Source: Lolium rigidum (taxonomy: Eukaryota > Streptophyta > Magnoliopsida > Poales > Poaceae). Taken from it: a DNA stretch of 64,000 nucleotides. The translations under genes and the position numbers were made by a program. The stretch spans positions 37,313,144 to 37,377,143 of the forward strand of contig NC_061511.1 of assembly GCF_022539505.1 (NCBI RefSeq), read 5' to 3'. Below, in pieces: positions 1 to 9,896 of this stretch; position 1 is the first letter of the stretch, and each line of letters begins with the position of its first letter. The notes under the pieces are model-generated. The model had not been told where the DNA came from and did not search any database. It saw only the letters and a program-made list of their open reading frames with translations.

Positions 1-1173
1 GCCGCCTACCGCGCCCTAGTGCTCGCCTCATCTTCCAACAGGGCGGCCTACGATGACCATCCACCGGTGACCTGTGTTATCGCCGACGGCGTCATGGCAT
101 TCGCCATCGACGTCGCCGAGGAGATCGGCGTGCCGGCGATTGCCTTCCGCACGGCCAGCGCGTGCAGCTTCCTGGCGTACCTCTCCATGCGCAGGCTCGT
201 CGAGCTCGGCGAGGCCCCGTTCCCTTCCGACCAGCCGGTGAGCGGCGTGCCCGGGATGGAAGGATTCCTGCGCCGACGAGACCTCCCACGCGCACCCAGC
301 CGCCCGAGCACTAGTACTGCCGCCGACGACAGCGGCGTCGTCGACCCCATGCTGCTCAACATGGGCGATTGCAGTGCTCACAGCGGCAAGGCACGGGCGC
401 TCATCCTCAACACCTCCGCGTCCATGGAGGCGGCAGCGCTGGCGCACATCGCCCCGCACATGAGCGACGTGTTCGCCGTGGGACCTCTCCACGCCGCGGC
501 AGGCACCACAAGGACGGCGAGCCTGTGGCGCGAGGACGACGGCTGCATCGCGTGGCTGGACGGCCACGAGGACCGGTCCGTCGTGTACGTGAGCCTGGGC
601 AGCCTCACGGTCATCTCGGAGGAGCAGCTAGCCGAGTTCCTATCCGGCCTCGCCGCCACCGGGTACGCCTTCATCTGGGTGCTCCGGCCGGACATGGTCG
701 CCGGCGGAACCGCCGTGAAGATGAAGATACTGGGTCTCGGTGGCGACAAGTACTCGCGAGTGGTGGAGTGGGCGCCGCAGCGCGACATTCTGCGGCACCG
801 GGCGGTGGGGTGCTTCCTCACGCACGCCGGGTGGAACTCCACGTTGGAGGCCGCCTACGAGGGCGTGCCAATGGTGTGCTGGACATTCTTCGGCGACCAG
901 CTCGTCAACAGCCGCTTCGTGGACACCGTGTGGAAGACGGGGGTGGACATTAAGGATGTGTGCGACAGGGCCTTCGCCGTGGAGAGGGCCGTGAGGCAGG
1001 CCATGGAGTCCGCCGAGATAAGGGCGGCGGCGCAAGACATGGCGCGTCAGCTCAGGCTTGACGTCGCCCAAGGTGGATCTTCGTCCTCCCAGATTAAGCG
1101 CCTTGTCGCCTTCATCGGAGAGCTGTACGTACGTGACTGTCACCACACAACCACGCCGGCCGATTCTAGCTAG
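1..1173 (+). CDS. UDP-glycosyltransferase (family 1), 3' part of gene, start lies outside window
   Basis: The frame is open from base 1 to the TAG at 1171-1173, so the N-terminal part, including the expected catalytic His, is upstream of the window. The C-terminal half carries the plant PSPG box (about 765-900): VVEWAPQRDILRH, then CFLTHAGWNSTLEA and a final GDQ. The terminal Gln is typical of UDP-glucose users. The N-terminal stretch (VTCVIADGVMAFAIDVAEE, then FRTASACSFLAYLSM) matches the acceptor-domain pattern of grass UGT85/UGT709-like enzymes, which glucosylate small hydrophobic acceptors in the cytosol. The acceptor cannot be read from sequence. No frameshift is seen. Family call is firm; subfamily is a guess. 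Confidence 0.9.
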   Translation, partial: AAYRALVLASSSNRAAYDDHPPVTCVIADGVMAFAIDVAEEIGVPAIAFRTASACSFLAYLSMRRLVELGEAPFPSDQPVSGVPGMEGFLRRRDLPRAPSRPSTSTAADDSGVVDPMLLNMGDCSAHSGKARALILNTSASMEAAALAHIAPHMSDVFAVGPLHAAAGTTRTASLWREDDGCIAWLDGHEDRSVVYVSLGSLTVISEEQLAEFLSGLAATGYAFIWVLRPDMVAGGTAVKMKILGLGGDKYSRVVEWAPQRDILRHRAVGCFLTHAGWNSTLEAAYEGVPMVCWTFFGDQLVNSRFVDTVWKTGVDIKDVCDRAFAVERAVRQAMESAEIRAAAQDMARQLRLDVAQGGSSSSQIKRLVAFIGELYVRDCHHTTTPADSS

Positions 1174-1269
1174 CAGAAATCCTTGTGTCTTCAAGTTGCT
1201 GTTGTCCCATCAGTCATTTTCCTTGTGTCTACTACTACGTATAGCAGTAATAAGAATTCCAGAAGACAC

Positions 1270-1530
1270 CAAACTCGAAGGTGATGAAAGCATGGTGTGT
1301 AATATCCAATCGACTACATTGTGCGCAATATAGAGTATGGATCGATGTGTCTCCCTCTGTCCCATCAAACAAATATGTCTAAGATTTGTTGAAAGTTAGA
1401 TGTATCCATATACTAGATACTGTCTAGTTTGCTACAAATCATCACTTCATGGGTATCTCTGAAATATTCGACCTTGAACTCATAGGTGATGACGTACAGC
1501 ATGCTGTGTAATATCCAACCGACTACACTG
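1270..1530. repeat. Local duplication of the UGT 3' flank including a half Stowaway
   Basis: The phrase TGTGTAATATCCAA, then CGACTACA, occurs at about 1291 and again at about 1505. The phrase CGCAATA(TA)GAGTATGGAT followed by a Stowaway left end occurs at about 1324-1400 and again at about 1724-1800. The first Stowaway (from about 1351) is only a left part. The pattern suggests a local duplication, the second copy being later split by about 190 bp of other sequence. Confidence 0.5.
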
Positions 1531-1752
1531 TTGCTGGCCATGGTTGCGTCTATGTATTAGTCGATTATTATTATTAAGATTTTTTATCTCTAGATTGATT
1601 CCGGTATATATAAGTATAATTAACTCACGTTTAGTGGAGGCTCTACTTTTCATATATTCAATAAGACTGAAGAACCTTAATCGGCTGAGAAATATCAAAA
1701 CTGATTTTAACTAGTGTCTCATATGCGCAATAGAGTATGGATGTGTTTGGTA

Positions 1753-1881
1753 CTCCCTCTGTCCCATCAAACAAATATGTCTTAGATTTGTTGAAAATTA
1801 GATGTATCCTATACTAACTAGATATTGTCTAGATACATTTAAATTTTAACAAATCTAAAGTAACTTTCGTGGAACGGATGG
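1753..1881. mobile_element. Stowaway (Tc1/Mariner) MITE, 129 bp
   Basis: A TA dinucleotide flanks both ends (1751-1752 and 1882-1883). The left end begins CTCCCTCTGTCCCATCAA; the right end is the degenerate complement. The inner arms are complementary (AGATTTGTTGAAAATTAGAT against AAATTTTAACAAATCTAAAG), giving a hairpin typical of grass Stowaway elements. It lies in the 3' flank of the glycosyltransferase. Confidence 0.8.
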
Positions 1882-2278
1882 TATATCATATGTGAGCCTA
1901 GCACCGAGGGATAAATTGTCGGGGATTCACCAGCATACTTGGAAGAGCAAGTAATATGTTTTAGTTGTGGGATTGCTCATCTACACACCGAACATGCATG
2001 AGATACAGGGTTACACAGGTTCTGGCTATAGCGCGGTTAATAGCACCATTCCTTCTTTTCTTGTATCAAATGGACGTAGTAATGAGAGGCTCACAATGCA
2101 TTAGGCGACTCAGTGATATTGGAAGATGGTCGAGGAGATCGATATCAAAGTAGAAGATCTAGGGACAAAACCCTAGAAGACTCTTGGACTCACTTAAAGA
2201 AGGTCTAGACTTCTAGTTGTGCCTTCTAAGAAGCTATTGACATGCACTTACAAACTGCCTATCGGTGTTGATGTGATG

Positions 2279-3170
2279 AGGGCATCTCCAACAGGAGCGA
2301 CAGTTTGGGTCTGCGTGGTCAAAAAATGCACATGCACCCTGCTCCAGCGGCGTGACGCATAGTGATCGGGTTGTCCACGGCGACGCAAACGTGGCCCAAA
2401 TATGCGGCACGTTTGCGTCTCCGCGGATGCTGCTCGGTCGCGCCAAGCGTCCGCCCGCTTGTCCCACGGGCCCGCCTGGCAAGCAACCCTGGCTTTAGCC
2501 GGCGCCAATTTAAGCACAACAACTGGCGGGAAGGGCAACCGTCGGAGTGGCAAACACGTCGATCGACGCGCGAACCGTCGAAATGGAGCGCCGAACCGCC
2601 GCGGAAGAGCAACCACAACACTCTTTGGTATATGCGGCACCACTAATCCCCGCTTAATAAGACCTCTGCGTCTGCTCTAAGGATCTCCAACCGTCCAGCC
2701 ATTCGTCTCAAGCCATGAGAAAACTATCTTTGTTGTCGGACACTGATAGCGAGGAGAATCTGTCGGGATGGCGGCATTGGTGGGATAGAGCGGCCACGCC
2801 GAGCAACTCTAGCTCCCCACTGACGGACAGAGAGGATGAGGAGGGGGGAGGCCATCACTGAGGACGGCGAGGAGGAGGAGGGAGAGGCCATCGCCGACGA
2901 TGGCCAGGATGAGGAGGGGGACACCATTGGCCACGATGGCCAGGACGGGCGGAGGAAAAGGAAGATGATTCGGATGCAAGGTGGACACGGTTGGAGGTGA
3001 GGAGGCGGTCGAGGAGGCAGTGGCGGCAATGAAGGAGGCAAGGGCCTAGGCGAGGGCGCAGGTGCAGGCGCAACATCCGTTAACGGACGACAACGAAGAC
3101 CCCAATGACCACTCGTCGGAGCCCGAGGTGGGTAGAGGGCGGCAGTAGGACATCGCAAACCCAACCTGAT
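2279..3170. mobile_element. Remnant of PIF/Harbinger-type element(s) with broken ORF1-like segment
   Basis: The left edge GGGCATCTCCAACAGG resembles the 'GAGCATCTCCAAC' end of grass PIF/Harbinger non-autonomous elements, followed by the usual GC-rich stretch with repeated GACGCAAACG/TTTGCGTC words. From about 2715, plus-strand sequence reads SDTDSEENLSGW, then runs into a Glu/Asp-rich low-complexity section (2830-2960) broken by stops. This looks like the acidic N-terminus of the transposon ORF1 (Myb/NAM-associated) protein. No clear right terminus was found and no transposase is present. Treat as degenerate. Confidence 0.45.
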
Positions 3171-3220
3171 GTTGGTAGTTAGGAATGTAATAGTCGGTTA
3201 GATGGTGCGGCATCGACATA
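3122..3220. repeat. Segmental repeat copy A, left part (split by CACTA insertion)
   Basis: Starting at CCCGAGGTGGGTAGAGG, this matches 9433-9531 closely, including ACATCGCAAACCCAACCTGA. The match resumes on the other side of the CACTA element at 5904. The two halves plus the uninterrupted copy at 9433-9890 show that the repeat existed before the transposon landed. Confidence 0.85.
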
Positions 3221-3334
3221 CACTAGTGGAGAATGGATCTTTTGTCCCGGGCCGTTAGGGGCTTTTGTCCTGGGTTTGCAAGAGGGACAAGGGAGGCGGG
3301 ACAACAGGAGTGACCTTTTGTCCCGAGCGGCTTA

Positions 3335-3850
3335 CCAGCCGGGACATAAAGTCCACCACGGGTTTCCAAGCAGGACAACTATAGATTACTTTTCAAAAAA
3401 AAAAGTATTTTTTTCTAGGATAGGGTTTAGGGTTTTTCAATTGTTTTTCAATTTATTTTGTCTTTTATTTTCGAATCTAATTTCTTTTGTCACATTTATT
3501 TTTTCAAATTTTTTTACTCGTTGGTCTCACTTGCACCATTTTTAACACTAATTGAACTTAATCTTTAGTCAAATTCAAGTCCTGGTCACACTTCCAGCCA
3601 GGACATAAAGTTCACCACGGGTTTGCAAGCAGGACAACTATAGATTATTTTTCGAAATTGTTTTTCATTTTTTTCTAGGGTAGGGTTTAGGGTTTTTCAA
3701 TTTATTTTGTCTTTTCTTTTCGAATCTAATTTCTTTTATCACATTTATTTTTTTCAATTTTTTTGACTCGTTAGTCTTACTTGGACTATTTTTAACACTA
3801 ATTACACTTAATATTTAATTAAATTCAAGTCTTGGTCACACTTCCCAGTC
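3335..3850. repeat. Two tandem copies of a ~257-bp unit inside the CACTA element
   Basis: Unit 1 (about 3335-3593) and unit 2 (about 3594-3850) share the opening GGGACATAAAGTCCACCACGG (one variant base), the block CTATAGATTA, the motif TAGGGTTTAGGGTTTTTCAA, and the closing AAATTCAAGTCNTGGTCACA. Each begins with a subterminal-type GGGACA/AGGACA word. No coding potential. Confidence 0.8.
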
Positions 3851-4090
3851 AGTCACTCATCCTCACACTACTCCACTCTCAGCACGTTTAACTTCTCTGT
3901 TTTTTCCTGCTGTGTTCCGTGAAGCTAATGGTACCTTGTTTTCAATACTACCCTTTGAATCTTATTAACTCTTATACCATTGTGTCACTTATCTCTATTT
4001 TTAAAACAAAACAAAAAAAATTATTTAAGTAAATAATAATATTAAATTTTAATGAAAGTAAAATAGGTAAAAAACTATTTTATTAAATAG

Positions 4091-4660
4091 TATATCCATT
4101 ATTCATATAATATTGCATATTTAATATCATTGAATCCGTAAATCGCATTGGGACAAACAATATGTCCATTATTATTAGAAAAATGTGAGGAATTTAAATA
4201 TGAACTAATTTATTTGTTATTACAATTATTAAATAATATATCCATTATTCATATAATATGGCATAGTTAATATCTTTGAATATGTAAATCGCATTTGGAC
4301 AAATAATATGTCCATTATTATTAGAAAAATATGAGAAATATAAATATGAACTAATTTATTTTTTATTCATTTATTATTACTTTTATTAATGAATATATCC
4401 ATTATTCATATAATATGGCATAGTTAATATCTTTGAATCTATAAATCATATTTGGACAAATATTATGTCCATTATTACTAAAAACATATGAGGAATTTAA
4501 ATATGAACTAATTTATTTTTTATTCATTTTTATTACTATTATTAAATAATATATCCATTATTCATATAATATGGCATAGCTAATATCTTTGAATTTGTAA
4601 ATCGCATTTGGACAAATAATATGTCCATTCTTATTAGAAAAATATGAGGAATTTAAATAA
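4091..4660. repeat. Four tandem copies of an AT-rich ~155-bp unit
   Basis: Each unit begins TATATCCATTATTCATATAA, at 4091, 4237, 4394 and 4550 (periods 146, 157, 156). Each then reads TAATATCNTTGAAT, GACAAATAATATGTCCATT and ATGAACTAATTTATT. The last unit is truncated. The array lies between the 257-bp repeats and the 3' end of the exonuclease gene, so it would fall in or beyond its 3' UTR. Confidence 0.88.
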
Positions 4661-4740
4661 TAATATAATAGAAAGATTTAATATATTGATCATGACGATT
4701 CATATGTTCATACATAGAAGACACACACGACACCATGCAT

Positions 4741-5472
4741 CTACTCATAAATATTAAGTTCGAGGTGATCCCGCTGGCTATTGTAGCCAAGTGCACGGAA
4801 ATGCCTCCTACCCAGCTCGAAGCCGAGGCGAGCGTCGAGAGCGGCATAATGCAGTTGCTTGTGGATCAAGGGAAAATCGCCCCGTCCAAATATCAATGCC
4901 TCTTCTTCTGCTAATTCCTTGGCGGTCTTCGGCGGCTTGTTCTTGTCCTTCTTATTAACCTTCTTCTTCTGCTCGAGACCCGTCCCAATATAATGATTCG
5001 TCAAATCATACAAACTTGGAGTATGCTTATTTCGGACGCGGTTCCAGAGGATCTGCTGGAGGTTAATCGCAGACGGAATAGCAATAATTCCGTAGGTACG
5101 CAGCATATTCACATCATTGTGGATTGCCGCGCCACAGAATCTTATGTTCTTGTGCGGAAGGAAATCGATGAGAACTTGTGGCACTTCATCGGCATGAACA
5201 ATTTGGAAGACCGAAGTCTCTTGCGCGACGGAGAGTTGAAGGATGGCGGCGCGCTGATTACCTCTACCCTCGCGAGGGTCGGTGAACTCGCAGTCCAAGC
5301 CCACAACCTTGATTTCCGCGGCGTCGAGGAAGTCTCTCTTAACAGCGCGGATCCACCTCTCCACCCTCTTCGCACGGAGGGTGTACGTGACATTGAAATT
5401 CATCTTTTCGATGATGACTTCAAATCGAGGGAAGTCGAGGGCGCGCGCAAGCTTCACCAATTTTGGATCCAT
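4741..5472 (-). CDS. 3'-5' exonuclease, DEDDy type (Werner-like / DnaQ fold), carried in a CACTA element
   Basis: Single-exon gene of 243 aa from the ATG at 5472 (MDPKLVKLARALDFP). The frame is open upstream to an ATG at 5628, but a TATA-like box at 5591-5600 falls inside that extension, so I prefer the shorter start. Exo I is GLDCEF (Asp60, Glu62), Exo II is AAIHNDV (Asp120), and Exo III is LHYAALDARLGFEL (Tyr209, Asp213). All four metal ligands and the Tyr of the DEDDy class are present. A Lys-rich insert at about 169-184 (KKKVNKKDKNK) may be a nuclear localisation signal. Established knowledge: such domains remove 3' nucleotides from DNA or RNA. The substrate here is unknown. The RecQ helicase part of Werner proteins is absent, as in plant WEX-like proteins. 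Confidence 0.85.
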   Translation of the reverse strand: MDPKLVKLARALDFPRFEVIIEKMNFNVTYTLRAKRVERWIRAVKRDFLDAAEIKVVGLDCEFTDPREGRGNQRAAILQLSVAQETSVFQIVHADEVPQVLIDFLPHKNIRFCGAAIHNDVNMLRTYGIIAIPSAINLQQILWNRVRNKHTPSLYDLTNHYIGTGLEQKKKVNKKDKNKPPKTAKELAEEEALIFGRGDFPLIHKQLHYAALDARLGFELGRRHFRALGYNSQRDHLELNIYE

Positions 5473-5590
5473 GAGAGAGGGCCAGCCGGGCGCGGGAGAG
5501 AGATAGAACGGCGCCGGGCTCGTTTTTGGGAGAGTGATGTCGCTAATGGTGTAGTTTTGGTGTCTATGGAGACGTGAGGAAGAACAAGGC

Positions 5591-5600
5591 ATGTATATAG
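5591..5600 (-). promoter_or_regulatory. Possible TATA box of the exonuclease gene
   Basis: On the minus strand the sequence reads CTATATACAT, about 120 bp before the preferred ATG at 5472. This spacing would give a start site near 5560 and a leader of about 90 bases. It argues against use of the ATG at 5628. Confidence 0.45.
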
Positions 5601-5903
5601 GGGAGGGAGAGATGAAAAGGCCAGCCAACAGGGATCAATGGCGCCGGCGGCGATGCAACTTCCCAAGTCGATCGTTCTTTGTTTTCCGTGTGCGATCAGT
5701 AATGGCGAGAGGAATCGGTTTCAACGCGGGAACGAAAGGTTTGACTTTGGTCCCGGCTCGTGTCACCAGCCGGGACTAAAGGCCCATGAAGCACCGGGAT
5801 AAAAGGGTGTCGTGTTTCGGGGCGACGTGGTCAGACCATTTGTCCCAGCTCCAGATTGGGCCGGGACAAAAAGCCTGGATTAAAGGTCCGTTTTCTACTA
5901 CTG

Positions 5904-6265
5904 ATAGGTTGTTTTTTGAAAAAAAAAAGATCGACATATGTGGGTATTGCAATTCATCCGTCAGTGAGTCATCAAAGTTCCAGTCCTTTTTCTATGTAGT
6001 TATTATGAATTAAAACAAATACACTTAAAATAATCTCTGTGGTGTCCAATTTAAAATTCATGAATGGAATATCAGCAGTACCATAAACTGCATGACTGCC
6101 GGGTACATGATGAGATCACATTCTCTTCTTAAAATAATCTGTGGTGAATAATTTTTTATTACTTTCGGGATCTACGACATAGATACACATCAGCTAATCA
6201 ATTAAGTGCCAAAGTTACTAGTACAATAAGCAAACAATATGTGAAATGCAAACATTTTGTAGCCT
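5904..6265. repeat. Segmental repeat copy A, right part
   Basis: Continues the match to copy B after the CACTA element: AAAGATCGACATA, GTCATCAAAGTTCC, CAGTACCATAAACTGCA and AATCAATTAAGTGCCAAAG all recur in order at 9550-9840. The similarity fades near 6265, which corresponds to the laccase stop codon in copy B. The repeat is thus a second copy of the laccase 3' flank. Confidence 0.8.
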
Positions 6266-9200
6266 ATTTTTTCAATTTCTGCCTGAAAACTTCTAAAAGG
6301 CCTCTCATAACTTTCTTATTACGTCTGTGCAACAGTAAACTAAACGAAAACAACTACTGGATAGTATGTTGTTGTTCTAACGTGGAAACTTGTTTGCAGG
6401 TTGACTCAATCTTGCGTTTCTCTCTTCTCTATGAATATTGAATTGGTTTGTCGCGGGTGGTGATACATAATTAACAAACCATATTTACCCATGTTATGAC
6501 TGGTGCGATTTGCTCCCATTTCACACTACTAAAAATAAATATTGTGCTATGTAGCTTTAGCTCAATCTCAACTTTGCATCTCCATTTGATATCTAATTGA
6601 TTCAATTGATCGAATCTCCATGGCTACCCAACTAAATTAATTAAATCCCTTGTATTTTTACAATGAGAGACATGTCGATCTCGCCTCATGCTGTCAAAAT
6701 GTGATGGTTTTATATTACTTTAGATCTATGTATGGTACTTACCACATCCTCTGTTCACTAATAAGAATATTTTGGCTAACTAAATTAGATTGCCAAAAAC
6801 TCATTGTATTAGGGAACAAAATCTATAGAAAACTAAATATAATTTTACATAGAGCGATAAACATTATGAAATCGTCAGAGAAAACTATAAAGTTTACGCA
6901 TAATCTTTCCGAGCAACAGTATGCATGCATGCACGGGATAATCAACATGATTTGCTTTATTACTATGTCTATTGTACTTCAGAATACCTAACCAAAGATG
7001 ATAAGATAATGATGAAGGACACGGTATGGTCTTGAGTATGCATGCATCCTTGCTGATTGAGAAAGCTAGGGGAGGCAATCATTCTAGTTAAATGACTTAA
7101 AACTGTTGCACATAATCTACTTTGGTAAAAAAAATAAAAGAGCAAGGATCATAATATTTTTGTATATAAATATTGCATACTTTACATATACATAGATTAA
7201 CCAAAGGAATTCCTTCTAACATTAATGTTAATTTAGTTAAATGAGTGTGAAATAATTCTAGAAAAAATGGATTATTTTTAAAATTGTAGTAGGCAAGCAT
7301 TGAATAATAATAAAATAGCTAATCTTTATACATAAAACTTGAGCAGGTAATCGACTTTGCCTTAGAAAAAAAAATAGGTAGTCTTGGATGCAATGAATTT
7401 GATTAGTTTTTTTGGTAGTTAGCTGAAATTCAAACACAAATAGTTCAATCTATAATCTTATATAGTTTAATCAGTAGTAAGATATTAAAAATAGTCTTTG
7501 CTAGTGACAATGTCTTTCTATAATATTATACAATGAAGATGTGCGTGTACATTAGTGACTAAGCTTAACAAGATTGATTCTATATTATATTGCCCCAACA
7601 TCAATGAATCCCTTGCCATTAATTAGTTTATCTGGAATCAAAACTTTGAGATTATTTTTATAAACAATCGTTGCGTTTATAACTTAATTTCATAAGTTAA
7701 ATATTACCTAAAAGGTTTTGTAGAAACATAATTTTGGAGATAATATGTGATCAACATGGTTTCTAACTACATACATGTATCGTTAACTAATTTGATGTTA
7801 ATGAACATGTGCATTGCGTATAATTGACAACTAATGGTAATAAAAGTAATCATGCACATACAATATTGGTCTCGAAAGACCGATACAAATTAAATAAAAG
7901 TGAACAATAGGAAGACCTACTTCTAGTAAAAAGATTGCTTATACAACAAATACAAATAAGAGCATTCATAAAATATATGTTCAGACCATGAAAATCAAGG
8001 AATCAGTAATTGAGTGCGAACTGCATATAAATTTCATATAACTAAGGAAATTTTCACCCCCCCCCCCAGAAAAAAAACCAATGGAAATTATTTTAATGTT
8101 ATGCTTACGGTTAACTATAGTAAGCAATCATTATAGAAAATATAGTTATTATATAATAATTATTAAATTTTGAATATATAATAATTCTTTCAGATACCAT
8201 GGTACCTAATTATTCTCAAAAACTTTAGTAGGTTATCTTTTTTTTCAAAGACAAAAAATAAAACAAAATGAAGTCACTCTAGAAAATTGGATAGCAATGA
8301 TTCAAACAAAACCTACGGTACGCAATCATTCTTTAAACCCACAATATTTAATCATTCTAAAAAAAACTAGGGTAGGTAATCTACGTTGTTCAAAACAATC
8401 ATAGGTAATCATTCCCTACTGATACCGATATTCAATATTTGACTAGTTTTTCTTGCAGTAGTTAGCTGTGACATCTTGACAGGTAGGCTAATCAATAACC
8501 TGATGTAGTTTAATGAGACATAATATAGAGAAAACTTTCGGACTAGGGTATGTAATCTATGTTGTTTTAAAAATTCTTTGGAACTCTAGGTTTTCCCTTA
8601 TTTTTCCTCATTGCATGAAGGTTCCTAAATATTTAAGATACAAAAGGGGATTATGCCTTCCAACGATTATTGATAGTTAAGTCCAAATAATAACAAAACT
8701 GGTACATAAGAGTGAAAATATAAAATTAAACTTTGAAATGAATATAAAAATACACTTCGATGATGAAAAATCATGTTCTATCATATCATTTCATAACTTA
8801 CTAAATCTATGATGAACAGATTAATTTCCATTATAATTTCTTCATAAAACTTCTTTTATGATGGAAAATTGCTTGTTTTCATCGTAGAGAAGCATATTTG
8901 TTGTAGAGTGTGATATCAGGGAAAATTTTGCATGTGTTAGTAACTGTTACACCAACACTCCAAACCTTACCACGTGTAGCGAGAAAGATGTAACACTTCC
9001 ACGAATGACGAATAATGTTCCTTGTTGGTGTTATGTATGGTATTATTGTTGTCAAGCTATTGGCAAGTTGATTTGATTGATGAGAAGACAACACACCATT
9101 TTTATCAATATATTTTCATCCTTACGACCGAATTTACATTCATGTTGGCCGAATTGCCTTAAGGATGTTCCTTTTGAAACTCTCAATGAAAAGATATACT

Positions 9201-9432
9201 CACATTCATCGTATAGTAAAATCTAGACATCATTTGCAATCTCATGAACTAGTATATCAGTTCATATTTTACACGGATTATGTACTAACTCACAAGTAAT
9301 AACCAACATAACTTTATATCTTAATGCCAAAATTAGAAAGAAAATAGTTCTAAAATGTGATTCATTTGAAACGGGTTAAATAATATAGCTTGAAATGTAA
9401 AAACAATTGTCAAAGGATGATACATATTGTAC
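6266..9432. other. AT-rich intergenic DNA, no gene recognised
   Basis: Only short ORFs without recognisable domains. Contains a C homopolymer (about 8058-8067), repeated phrases like 'GGTAGGTAATC' and AT-rich low-complexity DNA. I see no transposon ends that I can defend. Confidence 0.6.
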
Positions 9433-9890
9433 CCCGAGGTGGGTAGAGGGAGGCAGTAGGACATCGCAAACCCAACCTGATGTTGGCACTTAAGAAACTA
9501 ATTGTTGGTCAGATGGTGTGGCATCGATATATGTGGTTTTTTTTTGGAAAAAGATCGACATAGGTGGGTATTTCAAATAATCAGTCAGCAAGTCATCAAA
9601 GTTCCGGTCCTTTTTCTATGTAATGACTATGAATTAAAGTAAATACACTTAAAATAATCAGCGTGCTATCCGATTTGAAAATTTATGAAGGGAATGTCAG
9701 CAGTACCATAAACTGCACGATTACCAGGTACATGATGATATCACATTCTCTTCTAAATAATCTAGGTGAATAATTTCTTATTACTTTTAGGATCTATGAC
9801 GTCGATACATAGCCACTAATCAATTAAGTGCCAAAGTTACAAGTACAATACGCAAACAATATGTGAAACACAAACATTCTGTAGCCTGTG
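9433..9890. repeat. Segmental repeat copy B (no CACTA insertion), 3' flank of laccase
   Basis: Uninterrupted paralogue of 3122-3220 plus 5904-6265. At the equivalent of the insertion point it reads GCATCGATATATGTGG, with a single ATA at 9529-9531. It ends within a few bases of the laccase stop (9897), so it probably holds the laccase 3' UTR. Confidence 0.82.
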
Positions 9891-9896
9891 TTTTCA

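Larger units (their letters stand above)
3221..5903. mobile_element. CACTA (En/Spm, DTC) DNA transposon, 2683 bp, non-autonomous, carrying an exonuclease gene
   Basis: The left end is CACTAGTGGAGAATGG and the right end, reversed and complemented, is CAGTAGTAGAAAACGG (12 of 16 identical). A 3-bp target duplication ATA lies at 3218-3220 and 5904-5906, as expected for CACTA elements. Subterminal regions carry repeated TTTTGTCCCGG / CCGGGACAAA words, several forming short palindromes (about 3314-3350 and 5738-5780). No transposase (TNP2-like) is encoded, so mobility would depend on a partner. The only long ORF is the exonuclease on the minus strand. The boundaries are confirmed by an empty copy of the target at 9529-9533. 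Confidence 0.88.

Noticed and set aside
28..953. Several long ORFs in other frames over the UGT exon
   Set aside because: High-GC shadow frames of the glycosyltransferase; Arg/His-rich with no domain.
4091..4660. CRISPR-like array
   Set aside because: Units are whole-length tandem copies of ~155 bp without short repeats and unique spacers, in a plant genome.
4993..5577. 194-codon plus-strand ORF
   Set aside because: Antisense shadow of the exonuclease gene.
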